The translations under genes and the position numbers were made by a program. The notes below the pieces were generated by a model that had not been told where the DNA came from, ran no database searches, and saw only the letters and a program-made list of their open reading frames with translations. A stretch of DNA of 34,253 bases from Candidatus Rokuibacteriota bacterium (GTDB taxonomy: Bacteria > Methylomirabilota > Methylomirabilia > Rokubacteriales > CSP1-6). Shown here in pieces: positions 7,277 to 14,530 of this stretch (the stretch's first letter is position 1; the number at the start of each line of letters is the position of its first letter). The stretch lies in the NCBI GenBank assembly GCA_016179875.1, contig JACPCH010000028.1, positions 1 to 34,253 of the forward strand. Direction: 5' to 3'.

Positions 7277-7532
7277 CGGATTTCGCACGTCTGACACCGC
7301 TGACTGTTCTTTAGAATCATGATGATGGGAGTTGCCCTTAACCGGGTATAGCCGGGTTCTGGCAATTTTTGGCCATTTCGAAGTGCACCACTGCCCAGTC
7401 TTTTGCCGCTCGGCTTGGCCAAGCTCGGGGGACAGATCGTCTCGTGCCTGGGTGTCACTCTGGCGAGATCCTGGCAGCGATGGAACCCAGGCTTGAATTC
7501 TAACCTGCTTATTTATAAGGAATTAGCCGCTG

Positions 7533-7548
7533 TGGCATAACCGTTGCT
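7533..7548 (+). promoter_or_regulatory. Sigma-54 (-24/-12) promoter of the rightward repeat-protein gene
   Basis: The sequence TGGCATAACCGTTGCT (within 7533-7548) has GG at 7534-7535 and GC at 7546-7547, exactly 10 bases apart, with TGGCA and TTGCT boxes. Predicted transcription starts near 7559, just before the AAGGA ribosome site (7562-7566) of the ATG at 7574. Confidence 0.68.
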
Positions 7549-7573
7549 TTGCTCGCCATCTAAGGATATCGGG

Positions 7574-8944
7574 ATGAAACTGACATTCCGGAAACGCGAA
7601 GTCAAGGACATCGATCAGCTCCAGGCGCTGGTGGCCGAGAACGCCGAGGCCATCGAGCCGGGCTTCCGGATCATCGCGACCAACCTGAGCCTGGGGCGGT
7701 CGGCGGTGGAGCTGGCCGGACTCGACGCGGGGCGGCGGCCCGTGTTGATCTCCCTCGGCCTCGTGGCCGACGACGCGATGATGTTCCGGATGGTCGAGGC
7801 GTACGCGTGGTGCCTCGAGTATCCCGACGCGGTGCAGCGCTTCGCCGACGACCGGTGCGACTGGCCGCCGCGCGTGGCCTTCATCGCCGAGCGCCTGCTC
7901 GAGTCCTTCCTGCGCAAGATGCGGCTGCTCAAGTTCCCGCGGGTGGACTGCTTCGAGTACCGCTACGTCGAGGTCAACGAGACGACGGGGTTCTACCTCG
8001 ATCCCGTGGACTGGGCGCGGAGCGCCGTCCCCTCGCCCGCGCCCGCCGCGGCGCGCGCCCCGGAGCTGGCGGTGGTGGTGTCGGCCGGCGCGCCCCGCGC
8101 CGGCGCGGAGGAGCGCGTGGAGACCCCCGCGCTGGCCCATGGGCGCCGCGGCACCGAGCGTGCGCGCCCGCCGGCGTGGCTCGAGTTGCTGCCGACGAAG
8201 CCCGCGGACACCGAGCGCGAGTGGGCCCGGGACGAGGCGCGCCCGGCCGCGAGCGTCGCGGTGGTGGCGGAGCCCCCGGTCGAACGGGCGCGCGTGCCGC
8301 TCGACCGCGTGCTCCTCGACGAGATCGAGGTTCCGGGCCGCGGCGAGCTCGCGCCGAGCTGGCGGAAGTTCCTCGACAAGCTCACCGGCACGTTCGAGGT
8401 GCATCCGGCCGGTGCGCCCACCGAGCCACCCGTCGCGCCCGCGCCCGTCGTCGCCGCCGCGCCGGCCGCGCCCGTCCCGGCGACGGTCGTCCGGCCGCTG
8501 GCGGCGCCCGCCGTCACGGCGCCCGCCGGCGTCGAGGCGGGCGGGGTCGACGACGCCCCCGACCGCCAGCGGGTCCTGCTCGAAGGGCTCACGCTGCCGT
8601 CGAACGGCGAGCTGGCGCCGCAGTGGCGCAAGTTCCTCGACAAGCCGGCCGGGCTCGACGAGGGCAAGGTCGGCGTCGTGCGGGAGTATCTGCAGCGCGA
8701 ATTTCCGATGTGCACCGTGTACGACTTCCACGAGTTCCAGCGCGACGGCCAGGTCTTCCAGATCCAGGACAGTCACGGCAAGGTGGTGCAGCTCCTCACG
8801 GTGACCGGCGAGTTCCTCGACGACCACCGCGAGGGTGAGATCCGCGCCTGGAGCGAGAAGCATAAGCTCGCCCAGGCGATGCGCCAGGCGGGCCAGGCCG
8901 GCGTGCTCCTGAGCAAGGCCGGCCTCGTCGTCGACCGCCGCTAG
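7574..8944 (+). CDS. Unrecognised 456-aa protein: PD-(D/E)XK-like N-terminus, internal repeats
   Basis: I do not recognise the full protein. Residues about 14-130 resemble the core of RecB/NucS-type nuclease folds (IEPGFRIIATNLSLGRSAVELAGLDAG then RPVLISLG). However, the positions that would carry the catalytic D and E-x-K read E and S-L-G, so nuclease activity is unlikely. A Pro/Ala-rich linker follows, then two near-identical 26-residue units at 244-269 and 332-357 (RVLLDEIEVPGRGELAPSW and RVLLEGLTLPSNGELAPQW, both followed by RKFLDK). The C-terminal domain (about 363-456) contains a second short alpha-beta motif, VYDFHEFQRDGQVFQIQD. AAGGA lies 8 bases before ATG 7574; the earlier in-frame start at 7544 is excluded if transcription begins near 7559. 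Its sigma-54 promoter is divergent from the GGDEF operon. Its stop shares a CTAG with the next, convergent gene. Confidence 0.8.
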   Translation: MKLTFRKREVKDIDQLQALVAENAEAIEPGFRIIATNLSLGRSAVELAGLDAGRRPVLISLGLVADDAMMFRMVEAYAWCLEYPDAVQRFADDRCDWPPRVAFIAERLLESFLRKMRLLKFPRVDCFEYRYVEVNETTGFYLDPVDWARSAVPSPAPAAARAPELAVVVSAGAPRAGAEERVETPALAHGRRGTERARPPAWLELLPTKPADTEREWARDEARPAASVAVVAEPPVERARVPLDRVLLDEIEVPGRGELAPSWRKFLDKLTGTFEVHPAGAPTEPPVAPAPVVAAAPAAPVPATVVRPLAAPAVTAPAGVEAGGVDDAPDRQRVLLEGLTLPSNGELAPQWRKFLDKPAGLDEGKVGVVREYLQREFPMCTVYDFHEFQRDGQVFQIQDSHGKVVQLLTVTGEFLDDHREGEIRAWSEKHKLAQAMRQAGQAGVLLSKAGLVVDRR

Positions 8945-9375
8945 CCCCCCCGCCAGGCCAGCGCCCGCGCGGGCGTGATCCGGATCACGGGCGCCGCCTC
9001 CCGGTCGAGCCCGAGGGCCCGGTACTGCGCGTACTTCTCCCGCAGGAGGTCCACGGCGGCGGCACGCTCGGCGCCCGCCGTCAGCAGCTCGGCGCGGCCC
9101 TCGACGATGACCCACAGGAGCTTCGACCAGTCCTCGTCCCAGCGGTCCACCACCAGCGACACGCGGGGATTCGCCACGATGTTGCGCACGCGCCGGAGCG
9201 CCCCCGCCGCGACGCGCTTGGGCTTGGCGTCGAGCGCCGAGAAGCAGGCGCGGCCGTCGAAGGCGTAGCAGACGGGCACGACGAGCGGCTGGCCGGCCGC
9301 GTCCGCGGTGCCCAGCCGGGCGACGCGGCTCTCCCGGAGGAGCGCCGCCGCCCACGGGGGAAGCCCGAGGCTCAC
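8941..9375 (-). CDS. PPOX-class F420-dependent (FDOR-B type) oxidoreductase
   Basis: A 144-residue split beta-barrel flavin/deazaflavin-binding protein of the pyridoxamine-phosphate-oxidase-like superfamily. It resembles the Rv0121-type F420-dependent group, which reduces small organic substrates with F420H2. Features are the N-terminal RVARLGTADAAGQPLVVPVCYAFD strand pair, then RRVRNIVANPRVSLVVDRWDEDW, and LLWVIVEGRAELL followed by LREKYAQYRAL, all in the family order. The gene starts with GTG at 9375 and overlaps the stop of the LLM oxidoreductase by 4 bases (GTGA), so the two are coupled, which supports a shared F420 cofactor. Whether it uses F420 or FMN cannot be settled from sequence alone. 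Confidence 0.85.
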   Translation of the reverse strand: MSLGLPPWAAALLRESRVARLGTADAAGQPLVVPVCYAFDGRACFSALDAKPKRVAAGALRRVRNIVANPRVSLVVDRWDEDWSKLLWVIVEGRAELLTAGAERAAAVDLLREKYAQYRALGLDREAAPVIRITPARALAWRGG

Positions 9376-10208
9376 CGGATCAATTTCGCGTACCGGTCGA
9401 GCAGCGACAGCACCGCGTCGCGCGGCTCCGAGGGCAGTCGCAAGATCGCGCGGGTCACCCCGGCCGCGGCGAAGCGGTCGAGCGCCGCCGCGTCGGGCTG
9501 GGCGCCGAACACCGACACGGAGATCGTCTTCATGTCGCGTCCGGCCCGCGCCGCGCGGGCCTTGAGGTCCGCGAGGCCGGTCAGGATCGCGTCGCCGGCG
9601 CGCCCGCGCGGGAACCAGCCGTCGCAGAAGTCCACCACGCGCTGCAGCGTGTGGCCGCTCTCGCCGCCGAGCAGCACCGGCGGGTGCGGCTTCTGGACCG
9701 GCTTCGGGTGCATCCAGATGGCGTCGAAGCGCACGTGCTCGCCGTGGAACGCCGCGGCCTCCTGCGTCCAGATCTCCTTCATGGCCAGCACCTGCTCGCG
9801 CAGGCGCTTGAAGCGCGTCTTCGGGTCGGTGCCGTGGTTCTCCATCTCCTCGACGTTCCAGCCGCCGCCGATGCCGAAGAGAAAGCGGCCCTTCGACACG
9901 AAGTCCACGCTCGCGACCTCCTTGGCGGTGACGATCGTGTCGCGCTCGATGATCAGGCAGATGCCCGTGCCGAGCCTGAGCCGCGTGGTGACGGCGGCGG
10001 CGTAGGCGAGCGCGACGAACGGATCCAGCGTGTGGGAGTACTCCCGCGGCAGCTCGCCGCCGCTGGGAAAGGGCGTGCGGCGGCTCGCCGGGATGTGCGT
10101 GTGCTCGGGGACGAACAGCGACTCGAATCCGCGCTCCTCGGCCGCCCGGGCCAGCTCCTCGATCCGGATGGCGTAGTCGGTGTTGAACATGCAGACGCCG
10201 ATGTGCAT
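9372..10208 (-). CDS. LLM-class F420-dependent oxidoreductase
   Basis: A 278-residue luciferase-like TIM-barrel enzyme. It starts MHIGVCMFNTDYAIRIEELA and shows family landmarks: ERGFESLFVPEHTHIP (about 30-45), DPFVALAYAAAVTTRLRLGTGICL (about 72-95), KEVASVDFVSKGRFLFGIGGGWN and KPVQKPHPPVLLGG. These match the TIGR03619-type F420 group. The start at 10208 has AAGGAG 5 bases upstream; the frame is open much further but that part is an antisense-like shadow of the amidase gene. It sits 29 bases downstream of the acetamidase-like gene and is coupled to the small F420-type protein, so one operon joins an amide hydrolase and two deazaflavin enzymes. Substrate unknown. Confidence 0.92.
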   Translation of the reverse strand: MHIGVCMFNTDYAIRIEELARAAEERGFESLFVPEHTHIPASRRTPFPSGGELPREYSHTLDPFVALAYAAAVTTRLRLGTGICLIIERDTIVTAKEVASVDFVSKGRFLFGIGGGWNVEEMENHGTDPKTRFKRLREQVLAMKEIWTQEAAAFHGEHVRFDAIWMHPKPVQKPHPPVLLGGESGHTLQRVVDFCDGWFPRGRAGDAILTGLADLKARAARAGRDMKTISVSVFGAQPDAAALDRFAAAGVTRAILRLPSEPRDAVLSLLDRYAKLIR

Positions 10209-10237
10209 GGCGCTCCTTTCAGGGCGTGAGTGACACG

Positions 10238-11176
10238 CTAGACGAAGATCGCTTCGGGCAGGAACGCGGAGACGATCCAGTTCGGCGCGTCCACGATCTC
10301 GCTGATCTTGAGGTCCACGGCCACGCTCGCCAGGACGTACGCCTCCTCGCGCGAGAGCCCACGCTCGGCGACGAGGTGATCGATCATGTAGCGGACGGCC
10401 TGCTGCGCGGACGCGAAGAGGTCCGGGCCGTGCGCGGTGGTCGCGTAGCAGGGTCCTCCTTGGGTCGCGGCGCCGATCGGCCCGCGCGTCCTGAGCTGCG
10501 GCTCCGCCAGGCGCCGTCCGGGCTCGAGCCCGAACCGCAGCGTCGCGCGCGCCATCATCTCGACCGCGGTGATGCACACCTCGCCGTCGCCCTGCGCCGC
10601 GTGGGCGTCGCCGACGCTGAAGAGCGCGCCGTCCACCCAGACCGGCAGGTAGAGCGTCGTGCCCGCGGTGAGCTGCTTGATGTCCATGTTGCCGCCGTTC
10701 TTCCGCGGCGGCATCGTGCTGTGGCCGCCCGGGGCGTCCAGCGCCGTGCCCATCACGCCGGGGAACGGCGCGATCGGCACCGCGATGTCCCGCCCCATCC
10801 GCGCGTGGGTCCCGTCGGACAGATCCCAGAGCTGGAGGAAGGGCTTCGGGAACTCGGCCTCGGGCAGCAGGCCCCGGCCCGGCCGGATCTGCGTCCAGCC
10901 GAACGAGGCCGCTGGCACGACCTCGAGGATCTCGACCGCCAGCACGTCGCCGGGCCGGGCGCCGCGCACGCGCACGGGCCCGGTGAGGGGATGGCCCCGG
11001 AAGGGGCCGCGCGCGAGGACGTCGGCGTGCGTGGAGGCGGGCGAGTAGTAGCCGTCGGCCGCGTCGCGCGTGTCGAAGACGACGGTGTCGCCCGGGTCGA
11101 TCTCGAGACGCGGCGCGAGCGCGTTGTTCCACTCATAGTGGACCTGGCCCGCGTCGAGGCGGTGGATGCGGGGCAT
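10238..11176 (-). CDS. Acetamidase/formamidase family protein
   Basis: A 312-residue FmdA/AmdA-family amidohydrolase. It should hydrolyse short amides such as formamide or acetamide to ammonia and the acid. Landmarks are WNNALAPRLEIDPGDTVVFDTRDA near the N-terminus, GARPGDVLAVEILEV, FPGVMGTALDAPGGHSTMPPRKNGGNMDIKQL (residues about 140-170, with the conserved G-G-N-M-D), and GDAHAAQGDGEVCITAVE. Length and order are typical. It is preceded by a 16-codon ORF with a strong ribosome site whose stop (TGA) is 3 bases before this ATG, so translation may be coupled to that leader. It heads the operon with the two F420-type genes. Confidence 0.93.
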   Translation of the reverse strand: MPRIHRLDAGQVHYEWNNALAPRLEIDPGDTVVFDTRDAADGYYSPASTHADVLARGPFRGHPLTGPVRVRGARPGDVLAVEILEVVPAASFGWTQIRPGRGLLPEAEFPKPFLQLWDLSDGTHARMGRDIAVPIAPFPGVMGTALDAPGGHSTMPPRKNGGNMDIKQLTAGTTLYLPVWVDGALFSVGDAHAAQGDGEVCITAVEMMARATLRFGLEPGRRLAEPQLRTRGPIGAATQGGPCYATTAHGPDLFASAQQAVRYMIDHLVAERGLSREEAYVLASVAVDLKISEIVDAPNWIVSAFLPEAIFV

Positions 11177-11179
11177 CGC

Positions 11180-11230
11180 TCAGGGCACGCGCGGGAGGTG
11201 GATCAGGACGAAGATCACGCCGTTGTTCAT
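11180..11230 (-). CDS. 16-aa leader ORF upstream of the amidase gene
   Basis: The small ORF MNNGVIFVLIHLPRVP begins at ATG 11230 after a good AAGGAG and ends 3 bases before the amidase start. It is hydrophobic and short, and I know no family. It may serve translational coupling or be the remnant of a longer gene. Confidence 0.45.
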   Translation of the reverse strand: MNNGVIFVLIHLPRVP

Positions 11231-11358
11231 GAGACGCCTCCTTCGGCGGAGTGCCTAGTGTAAGCGATCTCGCGCCGCCAGTCATCCCGATCGCTTCTTA
11301 GAACCGATAGGTATCTTAGCGGCCCTAACGAGCTGAATCGGCGGTATTTATCTGTTCA

Positions 11359-11374
11359 CGTTTCACGTGAAAAA
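11359..11374. promoter_or_regulatory. parS-like palindrome upstream of the HTH-PAS-GAF gene
   Basis: A perfect 12-bp palindrome, TTTCACGTGAAA (11361-11372), sits 26 bases before the ATG at 11399. The 16-mer CGTTTCACGTGAAAAA matches the ParB-binding parS consensus TGTTTCACGTGAAACA at 14 of 16 positions. It could be a chromosomal parS site near the origin or the operator of the adjacent regulator, which itself carries an HTH domain. Confidence 0.5.
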
Positions 11375-11398
11375 TTCTGTGGTATGTAAGAGACGGCG

Positions 11399-14300
11399 AT
11401 GAACCGATTTCCCGGCATTGGCACGCGAATCCAATCACGGCTAAAGATGCTCGGCTATTGGCGAAACAGCAGGCCGGATGTCTCCAGATTCTGCCGAGAC
11501 AAGGAGTATCGTCCCCAGTATCTATATGCGTGGCTCGGCGATCGCCTGCCCAGCTACGAGAACCTGACCCGTCTGGCTCGGGATCTCGAAGTACCCGCGG
11601 AGTGGATCATGTTCGGCAGCGGACCCGCCGCGCGCCCGGCGAAGGAGCCGGCGGACGGCGGCCGGCCCGCGCGGCCCGCTCAGATCATCGACTTCACACG
11701 GCTCCGCGAGGTGACCAGCAAGCTCGTGCGCCTCGAGGCCGAGCTCGAGGCGATCTTCCGCGCGTTCCCGGACGTCTACTTCTGGCTCGACGCGCCGGGC
11801 ACGATCCTCGCGTTCGAGGCGGGGCGCGGCGCCGACTTCGCGCAGCCGCTCGAGCTGATGGTCGGCAAGCGCATCGGCGACGCGTTCCCACCCGAGTGGG
11901 GCGCGCCCCTCGAGGCGGCCGCCGCCGAGGCGATCGGCACCGGGGCGCCGGTCTCGGTCGAGTTCGCGCTCGCGGCGAGCGGGGCGGACAGGGCCGAGGG
12001 CGGCGAGCGGAGCTACGAGGCGCGGTTCGTGCCGCTCCCGGCGCGCGGCCCCGCCGAGCGCCAGCTCCTGATGATCGTCCGCGACATCGCGGAGCGGAAG
12101 CGGGCGGAGAACGCGACGAAGGCGCTGGCGAACGCCGGGCGCGAGCTCGCCGCGACCCTCGACGTCGCCCAGGCGGTGGAACGGGTCGTCGCGGCGGCGC
12201 TGCAGGTGTGCCGGGTGCGCTCGGCCGCGCTCTTCACGCTCGACCGCGCCGCCAGCCGGCTCACCTGCGTCGCCGTCTCGGGCGTCCGTGAGCCCGCGGC
12301 CTGGGTCGGCCGGACGCTGGCGCTCGGCGACGGCATCACCGGCCGCGCCGTGCTCGAGGCGCGGCGCGTCGGGTCCACGGACGTCCGGCGCGACGTGCGC
12401 GCGACGATTCCCGAGTGGCTCCAGGCGGCCGCGAGCGCCGAGGGGCTCGGCGCCGTGCTGAGCGTGCCCCTCGCCTGGCGGGGCGAGGTGCTGGGGGCGC
12501 TCACCCTCGCCGACGCCGCCGGGCGGGTGTTCGCCGCGCACGAGCTGGAGATGGTCGCGGGGCTCGCGAGCTCGGCGGCCCTCACGCTCCAGAACGCCCG
12601 CCTCTACGACGAGACTGTGCGGCGGCGCCGGGAGGCCGAGGTCATCGCCGAGCTGGCCCGCTCCCTCAACGCCTCGCTCGAGCTCGACGTCGTCCTCCAG
12701 CGCGTCGCGGACGGCTCGCGGGAGCTCTGCGGGGCGGACATGGCGGCCATCGGGCTCCGGGAGCCGGACTCCGACGCCGTCATCCTGCAATACCGGTCCG
12801 GGTACGTCGTGCCCGAGCCCGTGCGCATCGAGCCCGGGCAGGGCATCGGCGGCCAGACCCTCCTCACCGGCCGCCCCTTCCGCACCGACCGCTACATCGA
12901 AGACGCGCGGATCAGCCGGGACTTCGACCGCCAGATCCGGGAGCGCGGGATCGTCTCGAGCCTCGTGGTGCCGATCACGCCCGGCCGGCGCGTCGAGGGC
13001 CTGCTCTACGTGCATAACCGGTCGCCGCGGCCCTTCACCGACCGCGACGAGTCCATCCTGGTCCGGCTGGCCGACCACGCGGCGGTCGCGATCCGCAACG
13101 CGCGGCTGTTCGAGGCGAGCGAGAGCCGGCGGCACGCGGCCGAGGCGCTCGCCGACGTGGGGCGGCTGATCTCGCAGTCGCTCGATCCCGACGTCGTCGC
13201 CCAGCGCATCGCCGACAGCGTCCTGACCCTCCTGGGCGCCCGCGCCTCGGAGCTGCTCCGGATCGCCGACGAGTCGGGTGAGCTGGTCGCCATGGCCGCG
13301 GCGGGCCACGTCGACTCGGGCGTCGTGCGCGGGGCGCACTTCCCGGCCGGCGAGGGCGCGGCCGGGCTCGCGATCCGCACCCGCGAGCCCGTGATGACCC
13401 CCGACCTGCCGGGCGACGCCCGCGTGATCCTGGCCCCGGCGCTGCGCGAGGTGTTCGCGCGCTCCGCCTGGCAGGCGACGCTCGCCGTGCCGCTCCTCGT
13501 GCAGGACCGCGCGATCGGCGCCCTCGTCGTCAAGGATCGGACGGGCCGGCGCTTCGACGACGAGGACGCGCGGCTCCTGCAGGCGTTCGCCGGCCAGGCG
13601 GCGCTGGCGCTCGAGAACGCGCGCGTGTTCCAGGAGACCGAGCGCGGCCGCGCGCGGGCCCAGGCCGCGGCCGTGGACTCGGCCGAGCGCTTCGCCAGCC
13701 TCGTCCGCGGGCTCACCGCCATCGTGTGGGAGGGCGACGCGGCGACCTGGCAGACCCTGTTCATCAGCGAGGCCGCCGAGGACATCCTGGGCTACCCGCT
13801 CATCCGGTGGTACACCGAGCCGGACTTCTGGCTCGCCCACGTGCACCCGGACGACCGCGAGCGGTTCCGGGGGATGCGGCCGACGACCCGCACGGACGAC
13901 CACGAGCTCGAGTACCGGATGATCGCCGCCGACGGCCGCGTCGTCTGGTTCAGCGACCTCGTCCACGCCGTCCGGAGCGCCGACGGCCGCGTCCGGCGGC
14001 TCCACGGCGTCATGGTGGACATCACGGAGACCAAGCGCGCCAAGGAGGCGGCGCGGGTCCTCGGCGATCTCGGACGGGCCCTCGGCCACGCGCCGGACGC
14101 CGGCCCCGTGTCGCGGCAGGTCGCCGAGAGCGTCCGGCGGCTCTTCGGCGCGTCGGCGGCGGCGCTCTACCGGGCGGACCGCGAGACCGGCGCGATGGCG
14201 CTGATCGCGGTGGCGTACGAGGCGGGCGTGAGCTTCGAGTGGAACGCGGAGCTGCCGGCCGGCGCGGGCGCGATCGGGCTCGCCGCGCGCGAGCGGCGGG

Positions 14301-14530
14301 CCGTCGTCTCGCGCGACGTCGTCACCGACCCGCGCATCGTCTTCCCCCCGGAGGCGCGGGCGCGGGCCGAGCGGGGCGGGGTGCGCAGCGCGCTCGCGGT
14401 GCCGCTGCTGGTCAAGGGCCAGGTCGTCGGGGCGCTGATCGTCGGCGAGGGCGCCGGCCGGACGTTCACCGACCGCGAGGTGATCCTCGCCGAGGCGTTC
14501 GCGAGTCAGGCGGCGTTCGCGCTCACCTGA
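11399..14530 (+). CDS. HTH-PAS-GAF-GAF-GAF-PAS-GAF sensor protein without kinase
   Basis: A 1043-residue cytosolic multidomain sensor. Residues about 8-75 resemble a Cro/CI-type helix-turn-helix domain (RIQSRLKMLGYW, then YLYAWLGDRLPSYENLTRLARDLEVPAEWIMFG). PAS about 115-235 (ending IVRDIAERKRAE), GAF about 245-405, 415-575 and 580-745 (each ending in a AAVAIRNARL-like helix), PAS about 765-880 (WQTLFISEAAEDILGY; HVHPDDRERF; VDITETKRAK), and a final GAF about 885-1043 ending FASQAAFALT. Such arrays normally feed a histidine kinase, GGDEF or PP2C output, none of which follows; the stop comes exactly at the end of the GAF fold. The DNA-binding head may therefore be the output, or the C-terminus has been lost. 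The first 220 bases look clearly less GC-rich than the rest, suggesting domain fusion. It overlaps the convergent solute-binding-protein gene by 8 bases. Confidence 0.88.
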   Translation: MNRFPGIGTRIQSRLKMLGYWRNSRPDVSRFCRDKEYRPQYLYAWLGDRLPSYENLTRLARDLEVPAEWIMFGSGPAARPAKEPADGGRPARPAQIIDFTRLREVTSKLVRLEAELEAIFRAFPDVYFWLDAPGTILAFEAGRGADFAQPLELMVGKRIGDAFPPEWGAPLEAAAAEAIGTGAPVSVEFALAASGADRAEGGERSYEARFVPLPARGPAERQLLMIVRDIAERKRAENATKALANAGRELAATLDVAQAVERVVAAALQVCRVRSAALFTLDRAASRLTCVAVSGVREPAAWVGRTLALGDGITGRAVLEARRVGSTDVRRDVRATIPEWLQAAASAEGLGAVLSVPLAWRGEVLGALTLADAAGRVFAAHELEMVAGLASSAALTLQNARLYDETVRRRREAEVIAELARSLNASLELDVVLQRVADGSRELCGADMAAIGLREPDSDAVILQYRSGYVVPEPVRIEPGQGIGGQTLLTGRPFRTDRYIEDARISRDFDRQIRERGIVSSLVVPITPGRRVEGLLYVHNRSPRPFTDRDESILVRLADHAAVAIRNARLFEASESRRHAAEALADVGRLISQSLDPDVVAQRIADSVLTLLGARASELLRIADESGELVAMAAAGHVDSGVVRGAHFPAGEGAAGLAIRTREPVMTPDLPGDARVILAPALREVFARSAWQATLAVPLLVQDRAIGALVVKDRTGRRFDDEDARLLQAFAGQAALALENARVFQETERGRARAQAAAVDSAERFASLVRGLTAIVWEGDAATWQTLFISEAAEDILGYPLIRWYTEPDFWLAHVHPDDRERFRGMRPTTRTDDHELEYRMIAADGRVVWFSDLVHAVRSADGRVRRLHGVMVDITETKRAKEAARVLGDLGRALGHAPDAGPVSRQVAESVRRLFGASAAALYRADRETGAMALIAVAYEAGVSFEWNAELPAGAGAIGLAARERRAVVSRDVVTDPRIVFPPEARARAERGGVRSALAVPLLVKGQVVGALIVGEGAGRTFTDREVILAEAFASQAAFALT

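Larger units (their letters stand above)
7229..7573. other. 345-base divergent intergenic region, less GC-rich than its surroundings
   Basis: No credible ORF. The region is visibly AT-richer than flanking genes and carries a sigma-54 type promoter at each end (entered separately). A weaker GG-N10-GC match lies at 7461-7476. I could not identify an unambiguous activator or IHF site, though sigma-54 control would require an enhancer-binding protein acting here. Confidence 0.6.

Noticed and set aside
6173-7297. Longer start (7297) for the first GAF-GGDEF gene
   Set aside because: It would begin upstream of the sigma-54 promoter and add residues not found in the two paralogues; ATG 7228 has a ribosome site.
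7461-7476. Third GG-N10-GC match (TGGCGAGATCCTGGCA) as another sigma-54 promoter
   Set aside because: The -12 box reads TGGCA rather than TTGCW and it lies about 100 bases before the gene; the match at 7533-7548 is better placed.
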